A stretch of 64,000 bases of DNA from an uncultured Oscillibacter sp. (GCA_910585385.1 CAJUDV010000009.1:1-64000); one strand, 5' to 3'. Shown: positions 26,088 through 33,457, numbered from the stretch's first letter. Notes: generated from the letters alone by a model not told the origin. Numbers and translations are program-made.

Positions 26088-26662
26088 GCGTGTACGAGGC
26101 GTATTTGCGGCAGCTGCTCTCGCCCCTGGGCGTCTATGACCTGGGAGACGGCTCTGTGAACGGAGCGGAGCTGTACGCCCTGGGAGAGGCTCTGGACCGG
26201 ACTGCCCGGCGGCTGGAGACCGTGGAGAGGGAGAGCGTCGCCGCCACGGCGGAGGAGGAGGGCCTGGACCGCCGGGAGGCGCTCTTTGCCCGGCGTCCCG
26301 CCGCTGTCACAGCGCAGGAGCGGCGGGACGCCGTCGCGGCCCTGCTTCAGATCGACGGGGACAGCCTGACCCCCTCCGCCATCCACCGCGCCATCCAGGG
26401 CTGCGGCATTCGGGCCAAGGCCCTGGAGATGGACGCGGGACGCCTTCGGGTCATCTTTCCCGGGGTGGGCGGCGTTCCGGCGGAGTTTGAGCAGATCGAA
26501 AAAATAATTCTGGACATCCTGCCCTGCCATCTGGAGGTGGAGTTTTACTTCCGGTATCTGACCTGGGAGGAGTGCCGGCAGGCCGGGTATACCTGGGCGG
26601 CGGTGGAGGACGCGGAGCACACCTGGGAGAGCTTCCAGCTGGCGGTGCCGCCGGAGGCGTGA
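26084..26662 (+). CDS. Baseplate/tail protein gpI-like (DUF2313, XkdU)
   Basis: A 192-residue protein, last of the cluster. YLRQLLSPLGVYDL at the start and the C-terminal LPCHLEVEFYFRYLTWEECR match DUF2313/YmfQ proteins that link the baseplate to tail fibres. No fibre, fibre chaperone, holin or endolysin follows; instead there is a terminator 45 bp on. In ordinary myophages this gene is followed by a long fibre gene. Confidence 0.75.
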   Translation: MSVYEAYLRQLLSPLGVYDLGDGSVNGAELYALGEALDRTARRLETVERESVAATAEEEGLDRREALFARRPAAVTAQERRDAVAALLQIDGDSLTPSAIHRAIQGCGIRAKALEMDAGRLRVIFPGVGGVPAEFEQIEKIILDILPCHLEVEFYFRYLTWEECRQAGYTWAAVEDAEHTWESFQLAVPPEA

Positions 26663-26706
26663 CGGCGCCGCAGTCTCCGCCGCCGGGCGGAGCCCCTCCT
26701 GAAAAG

Positions 26707-26739
26707 AACCGGAGCGGTCCGCGCGGCTCCGGTTTTTTT
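26707..26739 (+). terminator. Terminator closing the phage-like cluster
   Basis: AACCGGAGC / GCTCCGGTT stem followed by seven T residues in a row. This marks a clean end to the structural operon. Confidence 0.88.
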
Positions 26740-26824
26740 ACAGTTTTTTCAGTGTCGAAAATCCGCATAACCTGCGGTCAGACGCACAACCTGAGACGGA
26801 ATTCCAAATTGACAGGAGGTTCTT

Positions 26825-27655
26825 ATGAAAAAACGACCAAACCGCTATTGGGCCGCTCTGCTGGCGCCCCTGGCGCTGCTGGCCCTGGCGGGCGCCCTTA
26901 TGCTCCACCCCTCCGGCGCCGCCATGCCGGCCTCCTCTCCCGCGGCCATACCGGTATCCACGGACAACTGGGGGCTTTCCTTCCAGACCGAGGGGGACTG
27001 CCCGGTGGGAAACGCCACGGCGGAGCAGCTGGCCCGGTACGACGCCTGTTTTGTGGGCGACACCTCCCAAAAGGTGATCTACCTGACCTTTGACTGCGGC
27101 TACGAAAACGGATACACGGAGCAGATTCTGGACGCGCTGAAAAAGCACCGGGCTCCGGCCGCCTTCTTTGTCGTGGGCAATATGATCGAGACCGCGCCGG
27201 ATATTATCCGCCGCATGGCGGAGGAGGGACACATCGTGGGAAATCACACCTTCCACCACCCGGATATGTCCAAAATCTCCGATCAGGCGGCGTTTCAGAA
27301 GGAGCTGGACGATCTGGCGGCGCTGTATAAGGAGACCACAGGTCAGGACCTGCCAAACTACTACCGCCCGCCCCAGGGGAAGTACAATGAGGAAAACCTG
27401 AGGCAGGCCAAGGCCCTGGGCTACAAGACAGTGTTCTGGAGCCTGGCCTATGTGGACTGGTATGTGGACAACCAGCCCTCGGCGGAGCAGGCTTACGCCA
27501 AATTGCTGCCCCGCATCCATGACGGGGCCGTTGTACTGCTGCACTCCACCTCCAGAACCAACGCTGAAATTCTGGACGACCTCCTGACGAAATGGGAGGA
27601 CATGGGCTACACCTTCGCCTCCCTGGATGAGCTTCCGCTTTGCGGCGGCGCGTAA
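26825..27655 (+). CDS. pdaA: Polysaccharide deacetylase, PdaA type
   Basis: A 276-residue NodB-fold enzyme with a signal or anchor helix (residues 8-27). Motif 1 is TFDCGYENG (catalytic Asp and metal Asp), motif 2 GNHTFHHP (metal His residues), then RPPQGKYN and LLHSTS. The NWGLSF opening and the GYENGYT form match PdaA, which deacetylates N-acetylmuramic acid to allow muramic delta-lactam formation in spore cortex. This supports a spore-forming host. GACAGGAGG lies before the ATG. Confidence 0.9.
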   Translation: MKKRPNRYWAALLAPLALLALAGALMLHPSGAAMPASSPAAIPVSTDNWGLSFQTEGDCPVGNATAEQLARYDACFVGDTSQKVIYLTFDCGYENGYTEQILDALKKHRAPAAFFVVGNMIETAPDIIRRMAEEGHIVGNHTFHHPDMSKISDQAAFQKELDDLAALYKETTGQDLPNYYRPPQGKYNEENLRQAKALGYKTVFWSLAYVDWYVDNQPSAEQAYAKLLPRIHDGAVVLLHSTSRTNAEILDDLLTKWEDMGYTFASLDELPLCGGA

Positions 27656-27907
27656 AAAAAGCAGCCCGTACGGGCTGCTCAGACTCTCAAAAAAGCCCTC
27701 CGCAGGAATTTCGCGCCCGCAGGCGCGAAATAAAGCGGAATCGTTTTTCCCGCGGCGTGTACGTGGGAAAAACACTTTGCGCGGAGCAGGCGCCGAATTG
27801 CGCGCCATAGGCGCGCAGCCGAGGCGCAGAGCGAAACGATCCCCCTCTCAAAAAAGCGGCGAAGCCACTTTTTTGACACGCAGAGCAGTCCGTACGGGCT
27901 GCTTTTT
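27656..27907. other. Multi-hairpin spacer between pdaA and the DtxR-family gene
   Basis: No gene. Perfect 20-bp palindrome AGCAGCCCGTACGGGCTGCT at 27660-27679 and its near copy at 27885-27903 serve as terminators for the two converging genes (A run on one side, T run on the other). Between them lie stems TTTCGCGCC/GGCGCGAAA (27709), GTTTTTCCC/GGGAAAAAC (27743), TGCGCGCC/GGCGCGCA (27799) and AAAAAAGCGGC/GCCACTTTTTT (27849). Confidence 0.7.
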
Positions 27908-28279
27908 CTATCCCTTTTGCCGCCGCACAAAGTCGTGGATGCGGGCAAAGGTCTCTTCGCTGAGATCATGCTCTACCTTGCAGGCGTCTGCCGCCGCGTT
28001 TTGGGGCGACACGCCCAGCAGCGCGAAGAGCTCCGTGAGGGTCCTGTGGCGGTGGTAGATCCGGCTGGCGATCTCCAGGCCGCTGTCGTTCAGGGTGATG
28101 AGGCCGTCCGCCGCCATGGAGATGTAGCCGTTTTCCCGCAGCTTCTTCATGGCGATGCTGACGCTGGGCTTCGAGTACCCCAGCTCGTTGACAATGTCGA
28201 TGGAGCGCACGGTGCCCCGCCGCTCCCGCAGGATCAGGATCGCTTCCAGATAGTCCTCCGCGGATTCGTGGATGGTCAA
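27908..28279 (-). CDS. DtxR/MntR-family metal-dependent repressor
   Basis: A 123-residue regulator. The N-terminal winged helix ESAEDYLEAILILRERRG, IDIVNELGYSKPSVSIAMKKL and the dimerisation domain with metal-binding HRHRTLTELFALLG, CKVEHDLSEET fit the iron/manganese repressor family. I chose the TTG at 28279 (MTIHESAEDYLE) with AGGGGGTG five bases upstream rather than the ATG seven codons earlier, because family members start there. It lacks an SH3-like third domain, as in MntR. The metal is likely Mn or Fe; targets are not nearby. Confidence 0.88.
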   Translation of the reverse strand: MTIHESAEDYLEAILILRERRGTVRSIDIVNELGYSKPSVSIAMKKLRENGYISMAADGLITLNDSGLEIASRIYHRHRTLTELFALLGVSPQNAAADACKVEHDLSEETFARIHDFVRRQKG

Positions 28280-28333
28280 GACGGCACCCCCTTTCATCAT
28301 AGGATTATGTTAGCAAGTTTGCCCCCGGATTGC

Positions 28334-28349
28334 AAGATAAACTTATCTT
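28334..28349. promoter_or_regulatory. Candidate operator of the DtxR-family repressor
   Basis: AAGATAA-AC-TTATCTT is a near-perfect 16-bp palindrome about 55 bp upstream of the repressor start. Size and A/T character suit a dimeric metal repressor, suggesting autoregulation. Unverified. Confidence 0.4.
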
Positions 28350-28392
28350 CTGGGGAGGCATGAAAAAATTTTGCAGAAATGAAAAATTCCTG

Positions 28393-28421
28393 TTGACAAT
28401 TGGGGACCGGCCTGTTATACT
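28393..28421 (+). promoter_or_regulatory. Consensus sigma-A promoter upstream of tRNA-Ala
   Basis: TTGACA (28393-28398) and TATACT (28416-28421) are separated by 17 bp, with TG two bases ahead of the -10 box. One of the best promoters in the window. Confidence 0.85.
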
Positions 28422-28427
28422 AGCAAA

Positions 28428-28581
28428 TGTTCCGGCGGGTAAGCGGCGGCGAAGAGAACTGCAGGGTACGGCTCGGCCGGGACCACAAAAGTCCCCTTGC
28501 ACAGCTGGAATGAGCGAGAAGAGACAAGCCACTTTTACAAGTTAACAAAGGTTCCCCGAAAAACCGACAGAGGAAATACAT
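28428..28581 (+). ncRNA. Candidate small RNA or long leader before tRNA-Ala
   Basis: About 154 nt between a strong promoter and tRNA-Ala contain no open frame with a ribosome site. A GGGAC-CACAAAA-GTCCC hairpin can form. No terminator precedes the tRNA, so this may be a processed leader or a stable RNA co-transcribed with the tRNA. I could not match it to 6S, SRP or other known RNAs. Confidence 0.35.
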
Positions 28582-28657
<76 letters not shown>

Positions 28658-28668
28658 TTGGGAACCTG

Positions 28669-28707
28669 AAAAGCTCGTTTTGATGAAAGTCAAAACGAGC
28701 TTTTCCC
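28669..28707 (+). terminator. Terminator after tRNA-Ala
   Basis: A perfect 15-bp stem AAAAGCTCGTTTTGA / TCAAAACGAGCTTTT with a 6-nt loop, ending in a T run. Confidence 0.9.
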
Positions 28708-28769
28708 ATTTTCCAACAGTTTTGCAGATTGATATATCCGAAGAGTGCCATTCATCCCCTCCCCTTGTT

Positions 28770-28799
28770 AAAGGCGTTCCGAAAGGGACGCCTTTTTTT
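28770..28799 (+). terminator. Second hairpin terminator downstream of tRNA-Ala
   Basis: AAAGGCGTTCC-GAAA-GGGACGCCTTT followed by TTTT. It has no gene of its own upstream and may belong to the mobile-element remnant that follows. Confidence 0.75.
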
Positions 28800-28823
28800 A
28801 TTGTCTGGAAAGGAGGCCGCACC

Positions 28824-28985
28824 ATGGCCGCAGAAACAGTCTACGATTATTACTACGGAGATGAAAGCAGACAGTTTTCCTTTTATCGCATTCCCCGCCA
28901 GCTCATCACGGGAGAACGTTTCAAACGGTTATCCACAGACGCCAAGCTGCTGTATGGCCTGCTGCTGGACCGTATGGGCCTGTCC
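28824..28985 (+). pseudogene. Truncated RepA_N-type replication initiator
   Basis: An ATG with AAGGAGG upstream opens a frame whose first 54 codons (YDYYYGDESRQFSFYRIPRQ, FKRLSTDAKLLYGLLLDRMG) match the start of RepA_N replication initiators found on plasmids and integrative elements. After LLDRMGLS the similarity stops and the frame runs on into the UPF0735 gene. It is a 3'-deleted remnant. Its lower GC than neighbours and the nearby tRNA-Ala suggest a scar of a lost integrative element. Confidence 0.75.
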
Positions 28986-29070
28986 CCAACTCTCGGCAAT
29001 CTGCCCACCACAAGCGGACATTCTGACGGAACTTTCCCTGTTTCACACAAAAGAGATTTGCCGCTTTTGG

Positions 29071-29099
29071 TTGCTTTGACAGGAGAAGTGTGGTACGAT
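29071..29099 (+). promoter_or_regulatory. Likely promoter of the UPF0735-hom genes
   Basis: TTGCTT (29071) and extended -10 TGGTACGAT ending at 29099 with 17 bp spacing, 42 bp before the start codon. A TTGACA at 29076 pairs with GATAAT at 29097 only at 15 bp. Confidence 0.45.
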
Positions 29100-29140
29100 A
29101 ATCGAGTTAAATGGACAAATGACCGTAGGAGGCGGACGGA

Positions 29141-29581
29141 ATGGGCAAGACCATCAAATACTACATCGTGGCCGCGGACGCGCTGCCGGAGATCTTCGTC
29201 AAGGTGGCGGAGGCCAAGCGGATGATGCAGGCCGGAGAGGCAGACACCGTGGGCGAGGCCACCCGCCTGGCGGGCATCAGCCGCAGCGCGTTCTACAAGT
29301 ACAAGGACGCCGTGCGGCCCTTTAACGACATGAAGTCGGAGCACATCATTACCTTTCAGGCCATGCTGAAGGACGCGACGGGCGTGCTCTCCCGGGTGCT
29401 GGCGGTGTTCGCCGCCTCCGGGGCCAATATCCTCACCATCAACCAGAGCATTCCCACCAACGGCTGCGCCGCCGTGACCATCTCCGCCGAGACCAGCGAG
29501 ATGGCGGAGTCCCTGGAGCAGCTGGTGGCGGACGCGGGGAATCTGGACGGCGTGGTGAAATTCGAGATTCTGGCGGGGTAG
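29141..29581 (+). CDS. UPF0735 ACT-domain protein
   Basis: A 146-residue protein with an N-terminal helix-turn-helix-like segment (TVGEATRLAGISRSAFYKYKDAV) and a C-terminal ACT domain (about 72-146; FQAMLKDATGVLSRVLAVFA, ILTINQSIP). UPF0735 members (including Bacillus PheB) lie beside amino-acid biosynthesis genes and are thought to sense an amino acid. TAGGAGG precedes the ATG. Here it precedes homoserine dehydrogenase by about 100 bp, so a role in aspartate-family control is likely, though not shown. Confidence 0.88.
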   Translation: MGKTIKYYIVAADALPEIFVKVAEAKRMMQAGEADTVGEATRLAGISRSAFYKYKDAVRPFNDMKSEHIITFQAMLKDATGVLSRVLAVFAASGANILTINQSIPTNGCAAVTISAETSEMAESLEQLVADAGNLDGVVKFEILAG

Positions 29582-29679
29582 AGAGCGTATTTGCGGAGAC
29601 GGCCGCCCGTTCCCCGGGAATGCCGGTTTCCCCGGAGATTCCCGGGGTCAATTCCCGATTGTCGGAGGAGAGAGGAAAG

Positions 29680-30873
29680 ATGATACAAATCGCGATATTG
29701 GGCTTCGGCACCGTGGGCACGGGCGTGGCCAAGGTGGTGGCGGAGAACGCCCGGCAGATTGAGCGCAAGCTGGGGGAGCCCCTCCAGGTGAAGGCGATCC
29801 TGGTGCGGAGCTTCAAGGACAGCCCCTTCCGCCAGCTGATGACGGACGATTTTCAGAGAATCGAGGAGGACGGCGCCATCCGGGTGGTGGTGGAGGCCAT
29901 CGGCGGCGTGGAGGCGGCCTATGATTACACAAAACGGGCCCTGAGCGCCGGCAAGCATGTGGTTACCGCCAACAAGCAGCTGGTGGCGGAGAGGGGCTGG
30001 GAGCTGCTGGCTCTGGCCAGAAGGAAAAACGTGAATTACCTCTTTGAGGCCAGCGTGGGCGGCGGCATCCCCATTCTGCACCCCCTGACCCAGTGTATGG
30101 CCGCTAACCGCATTGACGAGGTGTACGGCATTTTAAACGGCACCACCAACTATATTCTCACCCGCATGGTGCGCACCGGGGCCTTTTTCTCCGACGCCCT
30201 GCGGGAGGCGCAGGCCAAGGGCTATGCCGAGGCGGACCCCACCGCCGACGTGGAGGGCCTTGACGCCGGACGGAAGATCTGCATTCTGGCGGACCTGGCC
30301 TTCGGCCACCAGGTGGACCCGGACGGTGTGCCGATAGAGGGCATCTCCAGGATCTCTCTGCGGGATGTGAAGGTGGCCCAGCGGGCGGGATACCGGGTGA
30401 AGCTTCTGGGCCGGGCGGTGCGGATGCCCGGCGGCGGGCGCACCGCCTACGTGGCGCCGCACCTGATTCCGGAGGATAACCCCCTGGCCGGTGTGGAGGA
30501 CGTGTTCAACGCCGTGGTGCTCCGGGGCAATGCCACAGGGGAGGTCATGTTCTATGGCCGGGGCGCCGGGGAGCTGCCCACCGCCTCCGCCTGTGTGGCG
30601 GACGTGATGGAGGCCCTCCAGGCCAGCCCCCGCCGGGAGGAGATCGGCTGGTCGCCGGACTCCGCCGGCTTTGAGGACCCGCTGGATCTCCAGACCCGGT
30701 ACTACTTCCGTATTGAGGGGAGTCTGGCCGACGCGGCCATGGCCTTCGGCCAGGTGGAGGTTCTCAGTGAGGATGGCGAGACCGCTTTTTTGACGGACCC
30801 CATCACCGGGCGGGACGCCCAGCGGCAGTCCCGGTCTCTGAATGTGCTCTCCTGCATGCGGGTGCTGGCGTGA
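29680..30873 (+). CDS. hom: Homoserine dehydrogenase
   Basis: A 397-residue enzyme reducing aspartate semialdehyde to homoserine. The NAD(P) loop GFGTVGTGV is at residues 8-16, the catalytic core has GILNGTTNYIL and AEADPTADVEGLDAGRK (active-site Lys/Asp region), and the C-terminal 70 residues (TRYYFRIEGSLADAAMA) form a shortened ACT-type regulatory domain. Start ATG follows GGAGAGAGGAAAG. It is followed by aspartate kinase, giving entry and branch enzymes of the Thr/Met/Lys pathway together. Confidence 0.95.
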   Translation: MIQIAILGFGTVGTGVAKVVAENARQIERKLGEPLQVKAILVRSFKDSPFRQLMTDDFQRIEEDGAIRVVVEAIGGVEAAYDYTKRALSAGKHVVTANKQLVAERGWELLALARRKNVNYLFEASVGGGIPILHPLTQCMAANRIDEVYGILNGTTNYILTRMVRTGAFFSDALREAQAKGYAEADPTADVEGLDAGRKICILADLAFGHQVDPDGVPIEGISRISLRDVKVAQRAGYRVKLLGRAVRMPGGGRTAYVAPHLIPEDNPLAGVEDVFNAVVLRGNATGEVMFYGRGAGELPTASACVADVMEALQASPRREEIGWSPDSAGFEDPLDLQTRYYFRIEGSLADAAMAFGQVEVLSEDGETAFLTDPITGRDAQRQSRSLNVLSCMRVLA

Positions 30874-30909
30874 CTGCCAGGACCGGGCGGAGCGCGTATA
30901 ATGGAACAG

Positions 30910-30930
30910 GCGGGAGAGACCCTCTCCCGC
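30910..30930 (+). promoter_or_regulatory. Leader hairpin between hom and lysC
   Basis: GCGGGAGAG-ACC-CTCTCCCGC, directly downstream of a TATAAT-like box (30897-30902; no good -35). No T run follows, so it is more likely a leader stem or partial attenuator than a terminator. Confidence 0.35.
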
Positions 30931-30972
30931 GTACATCCATGACAACTTCGAGGTAAAGAAGGAAACACAACT

Positions 30973-32184
30973 ATGAGTTTGATTGTGCAGAAATTCGGCG
31001 GCAGCTCTGTCCGGGACGCCCAGCGGCTGCGGAACGTGGCGGGCATCATCGCCGAGACCTATCTGGAGGGGAATGACGTCATCGTGGTTCTCTCAGCCCA
31101 GGGGGATACCACCGACGATCTGATCGCCAAGGCCGGGGAGATCAACCCCCGGGCCTCCAAGCGGGAGGTGGATCAGCTTCTCTCCACCGGGGAGCAGATC
31201 TCCGTGGCCCTGTGCGCCATGGCGCTGGAGAGCATGGGCCTGCCCTGCGTGTCCCTGACGGCGTGGCAGGTGGGAATCCAGTCCACCACCGTCCACGGAG
31301 ACGCCCGCATCAAGAAAATTGACCCCGAGCGCATTCAGGCGGAGCTGGACCAGCACCGCATTGTGATTGTCGCCGGCTTCCAAGGCGTGGACCGCAACGG
31401 CGACGTCACCACCCTGGGCCGGGGCGGGTCCGACACCAGCGCCGTGGCGCTGGCGGCGGCCTTCCGGGCGGACCTGTGCCAGATCTACACCGACGTGGAC
31501 GGCGTGTACACCACGGACCCGCGGATTGTCTCCAACGCCCGGAAGCTGGCGGAGATCACCTACGACGAGATGCTGGAGCTGGCCAGCCAGGGCGCCCAGG
31601 TGCTCCACAACCGCAGCGTGGAGCTGGCCAAGAAGTTCAGAGTCAATTTGGAAGTGTTGTCGAGCCTGGAGCGCAAGCCCGGCACGAAAGTTAAGGAGGT
31701 CGCAAAAGTGGAGAAAACCAACATTGCCGGCGTGGCGAAGGACACCAGCATCGCCCGCATCGCCCTCATCGGCCTGGAGCACAATCCCGGCGTCGCCTTC
31801 CAGGTCTTTGATCTTTTGAGCAAGCACAACATCAACGTGGACGTCATCATCCAGTCCATCGGCCGGGAAGAGACCAAGGATATTACCTTTACCCTCCACC
31901 GGAAGGACCTGGAGGAGGCGGAGGAGATTCTCAACGCCCGCAAGGCGGCGCTGCGGTTTGACCACATCGAGACGGACGCGGGAATCGGCAAGGTCTCCAT
32001 CGTGGGCGTGGGGCTGATCAGCAACTGCGGCGTGGCCGCGAAGATGTTTGAGGCCCTCTACGAGGCGGGGATCAATATTCAGATGATCAATACCTCGGAG
32101 ATCCGGGTCTCCGTTCTCCTGGACGAGGAGGATGTGAACCGGGCTGTTAAGGCGATCCACGCGAAGTTCTTCGATGAGGTTTGA
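30973..32184 (+). CDS. lysC: Aspartate kinase
   Basis: A 403-residue monofunctional aspartokinase. The kinase signature KFGGSSV starts at residue 7; LGRGGSDTSAVALAA and DVDGVYTTDPRI are the nucleotide and aspartate sites. Two ACT domains follow (about 265-335 and 345-400; SIVGVGLISNCGV, QMINTSEIRVSV), the usual feedback sites for Lys/Thr. GTAAAGAAGG precedes the ATG. Length is standard for a class II-type aspartokinase. Confidence 0.95.
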   Translation: MSLIVQKFGGSSVRDAQRLRNVAGIIAETYLEGNDVIVVLSAQGDTTDDLIAKAGEINPRASKREVDQLLSTGEQISVALCAMALESMGLPCVSLTAWQVGIQSTTVHGDARIKKIDPERIQAELDQHRIVIVAGFQGVDRNGDVTTLGRGGSDTSAVALAAAFRADLCQIYTDVDGVYTTDPRIVSNARKLAEITYDEMLELASQGAQVLHNRSVELAKKFRVNLEVLSSLERKPGTKVKEVAKVEKTNIAGVAKDTSIARIALIGLEHNPGVAFQVFDLLSKHNINVDVIIQSIGREETKDITFTLHRKDLEEAEEILNARKAALRFDHIETDAGIGKVSIVGVGLISNCGVAAKMFEALYEAGINIQMINTSEIRVSVLLDEEDVNRAVKAIHAKFFDEV

Positions 32185-32189
32185 TTGAG

Positions 32190-32455
32190 TATTCCGGCTG
32201 CGCCGGGGGCGGGGCTTTTACTCGCCCTGGCGGGCGGGAGGATTTCAGCCATGAGGATGGCTGGGCAATGCACCCCCCATTTTCTCTTTTCGCCGCGCCG
32301 AAAAGAGAAAACGGGCCGTGCACGGTCCAAAAGAGAAAAGGGCGCTTTTGGCGCTTGCGGAGGCCTCACGCTTTGATTGAAGGGCGTTTAGCAGACCTGC
32401 TGCGTGGACGTATGGACGCGTTTCTCTTCCCGCGCTTCGCGCATAGCCGGGTATG
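32190..32455. repeat. Left arm of a long inverted repeat
   Basis: No gene. A 96-bp core (32231-32327: GATTTCAGCCAT, GGATGGCTGG, TGCACCCCCCATTTTCTC, AACGGGCCGTGCAC) matches 33304-33405 in inverted orientation at roughly 90 percent. Homology continues outward to about 32190 and inward to 32455 (TTCTCTTCCCGCGCTTCGCG) with gaps. The core has its own stem TTTTCTCTTTTCG/CGAAAAGAGAAAA. Confidence 0.8.
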
Positions 32456-32484
32456 GTTGGGATGGATGGTGCGTTTGACGGGTG

Positions 32485-32730
32485 TTAGCGGTAGATTTCC
32501 TTTGCCAATAAAAAGGCTTGACGGGCTATGGCGTCTTCTCGAAGGACTGCGGCGGCATTTTGCTGTTCCTCATATGTCAGAAACAGGTCTGTTTGAGATT
32601 CTGACAGGGTTTCCCGCAATCTCTCCTCCGCGTGATTCTTTCGGGCCTTTTGAAGGAAATATTCCCCGCCTAAAAAATCAACCCAGTGATCTTTCAATTC
32701 AGTCAGTAAAATGCTAATGTAATTTTCCAT
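32485..32730 (-). CDS. Hypothetical 81-residue protein of the inverted-repeat module
   Basis: A small, helical, charged protein (MENYISILLTELKDHW...EERLRETLSESQTDLFLTYEEQQ) with no family I can name. It has AGGGGGAG before its ATG and a near-perfect sigma-A promoter (TTGACA-17-TACAAT), so it is probably expressed. It is divergent from the HTH gene at 32822 and both sit inside the inverted repeats. A toxin, antitoxin or small accessory protein is possible, but nothing in the sequence decides. Confidence 0.65.
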   Translation of the reverse strand: MENYISILLTELKDHWVDFLGGEYFLQKARKNHAEERLRETLSESQTDLFLTYEEQQNAAAVLREDAIARQAFLLAKEIYR

Positions 32731-32756
32731 CGCTTTCTCCCCCTAAAAAATGAAAT

Positions 32757-32802
32757 AGGTACGTTTGGGTACTATTGTAGCATGCTCAAACGTGCCTGTC
32801 AA
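32757..32802. promoter_or_regulatory. Divergent promoter with inverted operator half-sites
   Basis: Minus-strand promoter TTGACA (32802-32797), 17 bp, TACAAT (32779-32774). Half-sites AGGTACGTTTG (32757-32767) and CAAACGTGCCT (32787-32797) are inverted, 30 bp centre to centre, and one overlaps the -35 end. This fits repression by the neighbouring HTH protein. Confidence 0.6.
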
Positions 32803-32821
32803 TAGAAAGAGTAAGGACATT

Positions 32822-33022
32822 ATGCAGTTTTATGAATATCTCCTTGTCCTGCGGGAAAAAAGCGGCCTGACACAAGAGGCGGTGGCGTCCGGGGCGGGGT
32901 TAAGCCTGCGGGCCTACCAGAATTATGAACGCGGCCTGCGGGAACCTAAGATCAGCGCCTTGGTTGCGCTGGCGGATTTTTACAACATCTCCACGGACGA
33001 CCTTCTCTGCCGCGGTCGGTAG
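32822..33022 (+). CDS. XRE-family transcriptional regulator
   Basis: A 66-residue protein that is almost entirely one helix-turn-helix domain (LREKSGLTQEAVASGAGLSLRAYQNYERGLREPKISALVALADFYNISTDDLL). The ATG at 32822 has AAGGA upstream; a start 19 codons earlier has none. It likely represses itself and the divergent 81-residue protein through the inverted half-sites between them. Lower GC than the flanking housekeeping genes suggests acquisition with the surrounding repeats. Confidence 0.85.
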   Translation: MQFYEYLLVLREKSGLTQEAVASGAGLSLRAYQNYERGLREPKISALVALADFYNISTDDLLCRGR

Positions 33023-33034
33023 ATGACCCCTCTT

Positions 33035-33457
33035 TCCCGCACGGAGCCGGCTAGGCGCGAAGCGCGGGAAGAGAAGGAAGTCCATGCGTCTAACCATCAA
33101 ATTTCCCGCGCGCCTTTCCATCGGAGCGGGAGGTTTCCGCGACCGCCAAAAGCATTCTTTTTCTCTTTTCTTTCGAGAGAGAAACTGGGACCCCCGCCGG
33201 AGCCCAGCGCAGCGGGTCCGGTGGGGAGGAGGAGGAGCAAGGGAGCGGGCGCAGTTTTCACCGCTAGGTGGAAACGGAGCTTAGCGGACTTTGCGACGAC
33301 GAGGACTGTGCACGGCCCGTTTTCTCTTTTTCTGCGCCCAGAAAAAGAGAAAATGGGGGGTGCAGTGGACCAGCCATCCCCATGGCTGAAATCCCACCCC
33401 GCCCGAAGGGCGGCGATCCCCCGTCCCGCCCCCGCGGGGCGGATTCCGAGGGAATCA
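33035..33457. repeat. Right arm of the long inverted repeat
   Basis: No gene. Inverted counterpart of the arm at 32190-32455. It shares TTCTCTTCCCGCGCTTCGCG (inverse, near 33055), an AAAAGAGAAA/GCTTTTGGCG block (near 33150) and the 100-bp core at 33304-33405, and carries about 110 extra bases between the last two. Confidence 0.8.

Noticed and set aside
13863..26662. Intact, inducible prophage
   Set aside because: No integrase, repressor, replication, lysis or fibre genes and no attachment repeats were seen within the cluster. The integrase at 63354 is 37 kb away and tied to tRNA-Val.
28428..28581. 6S RNA or SRP RNA
   Set aside because: I could not find the long closing stem with central bubble of 6S RNA or the SRP Alu/S-domain motifs; left as an unassigned leader.
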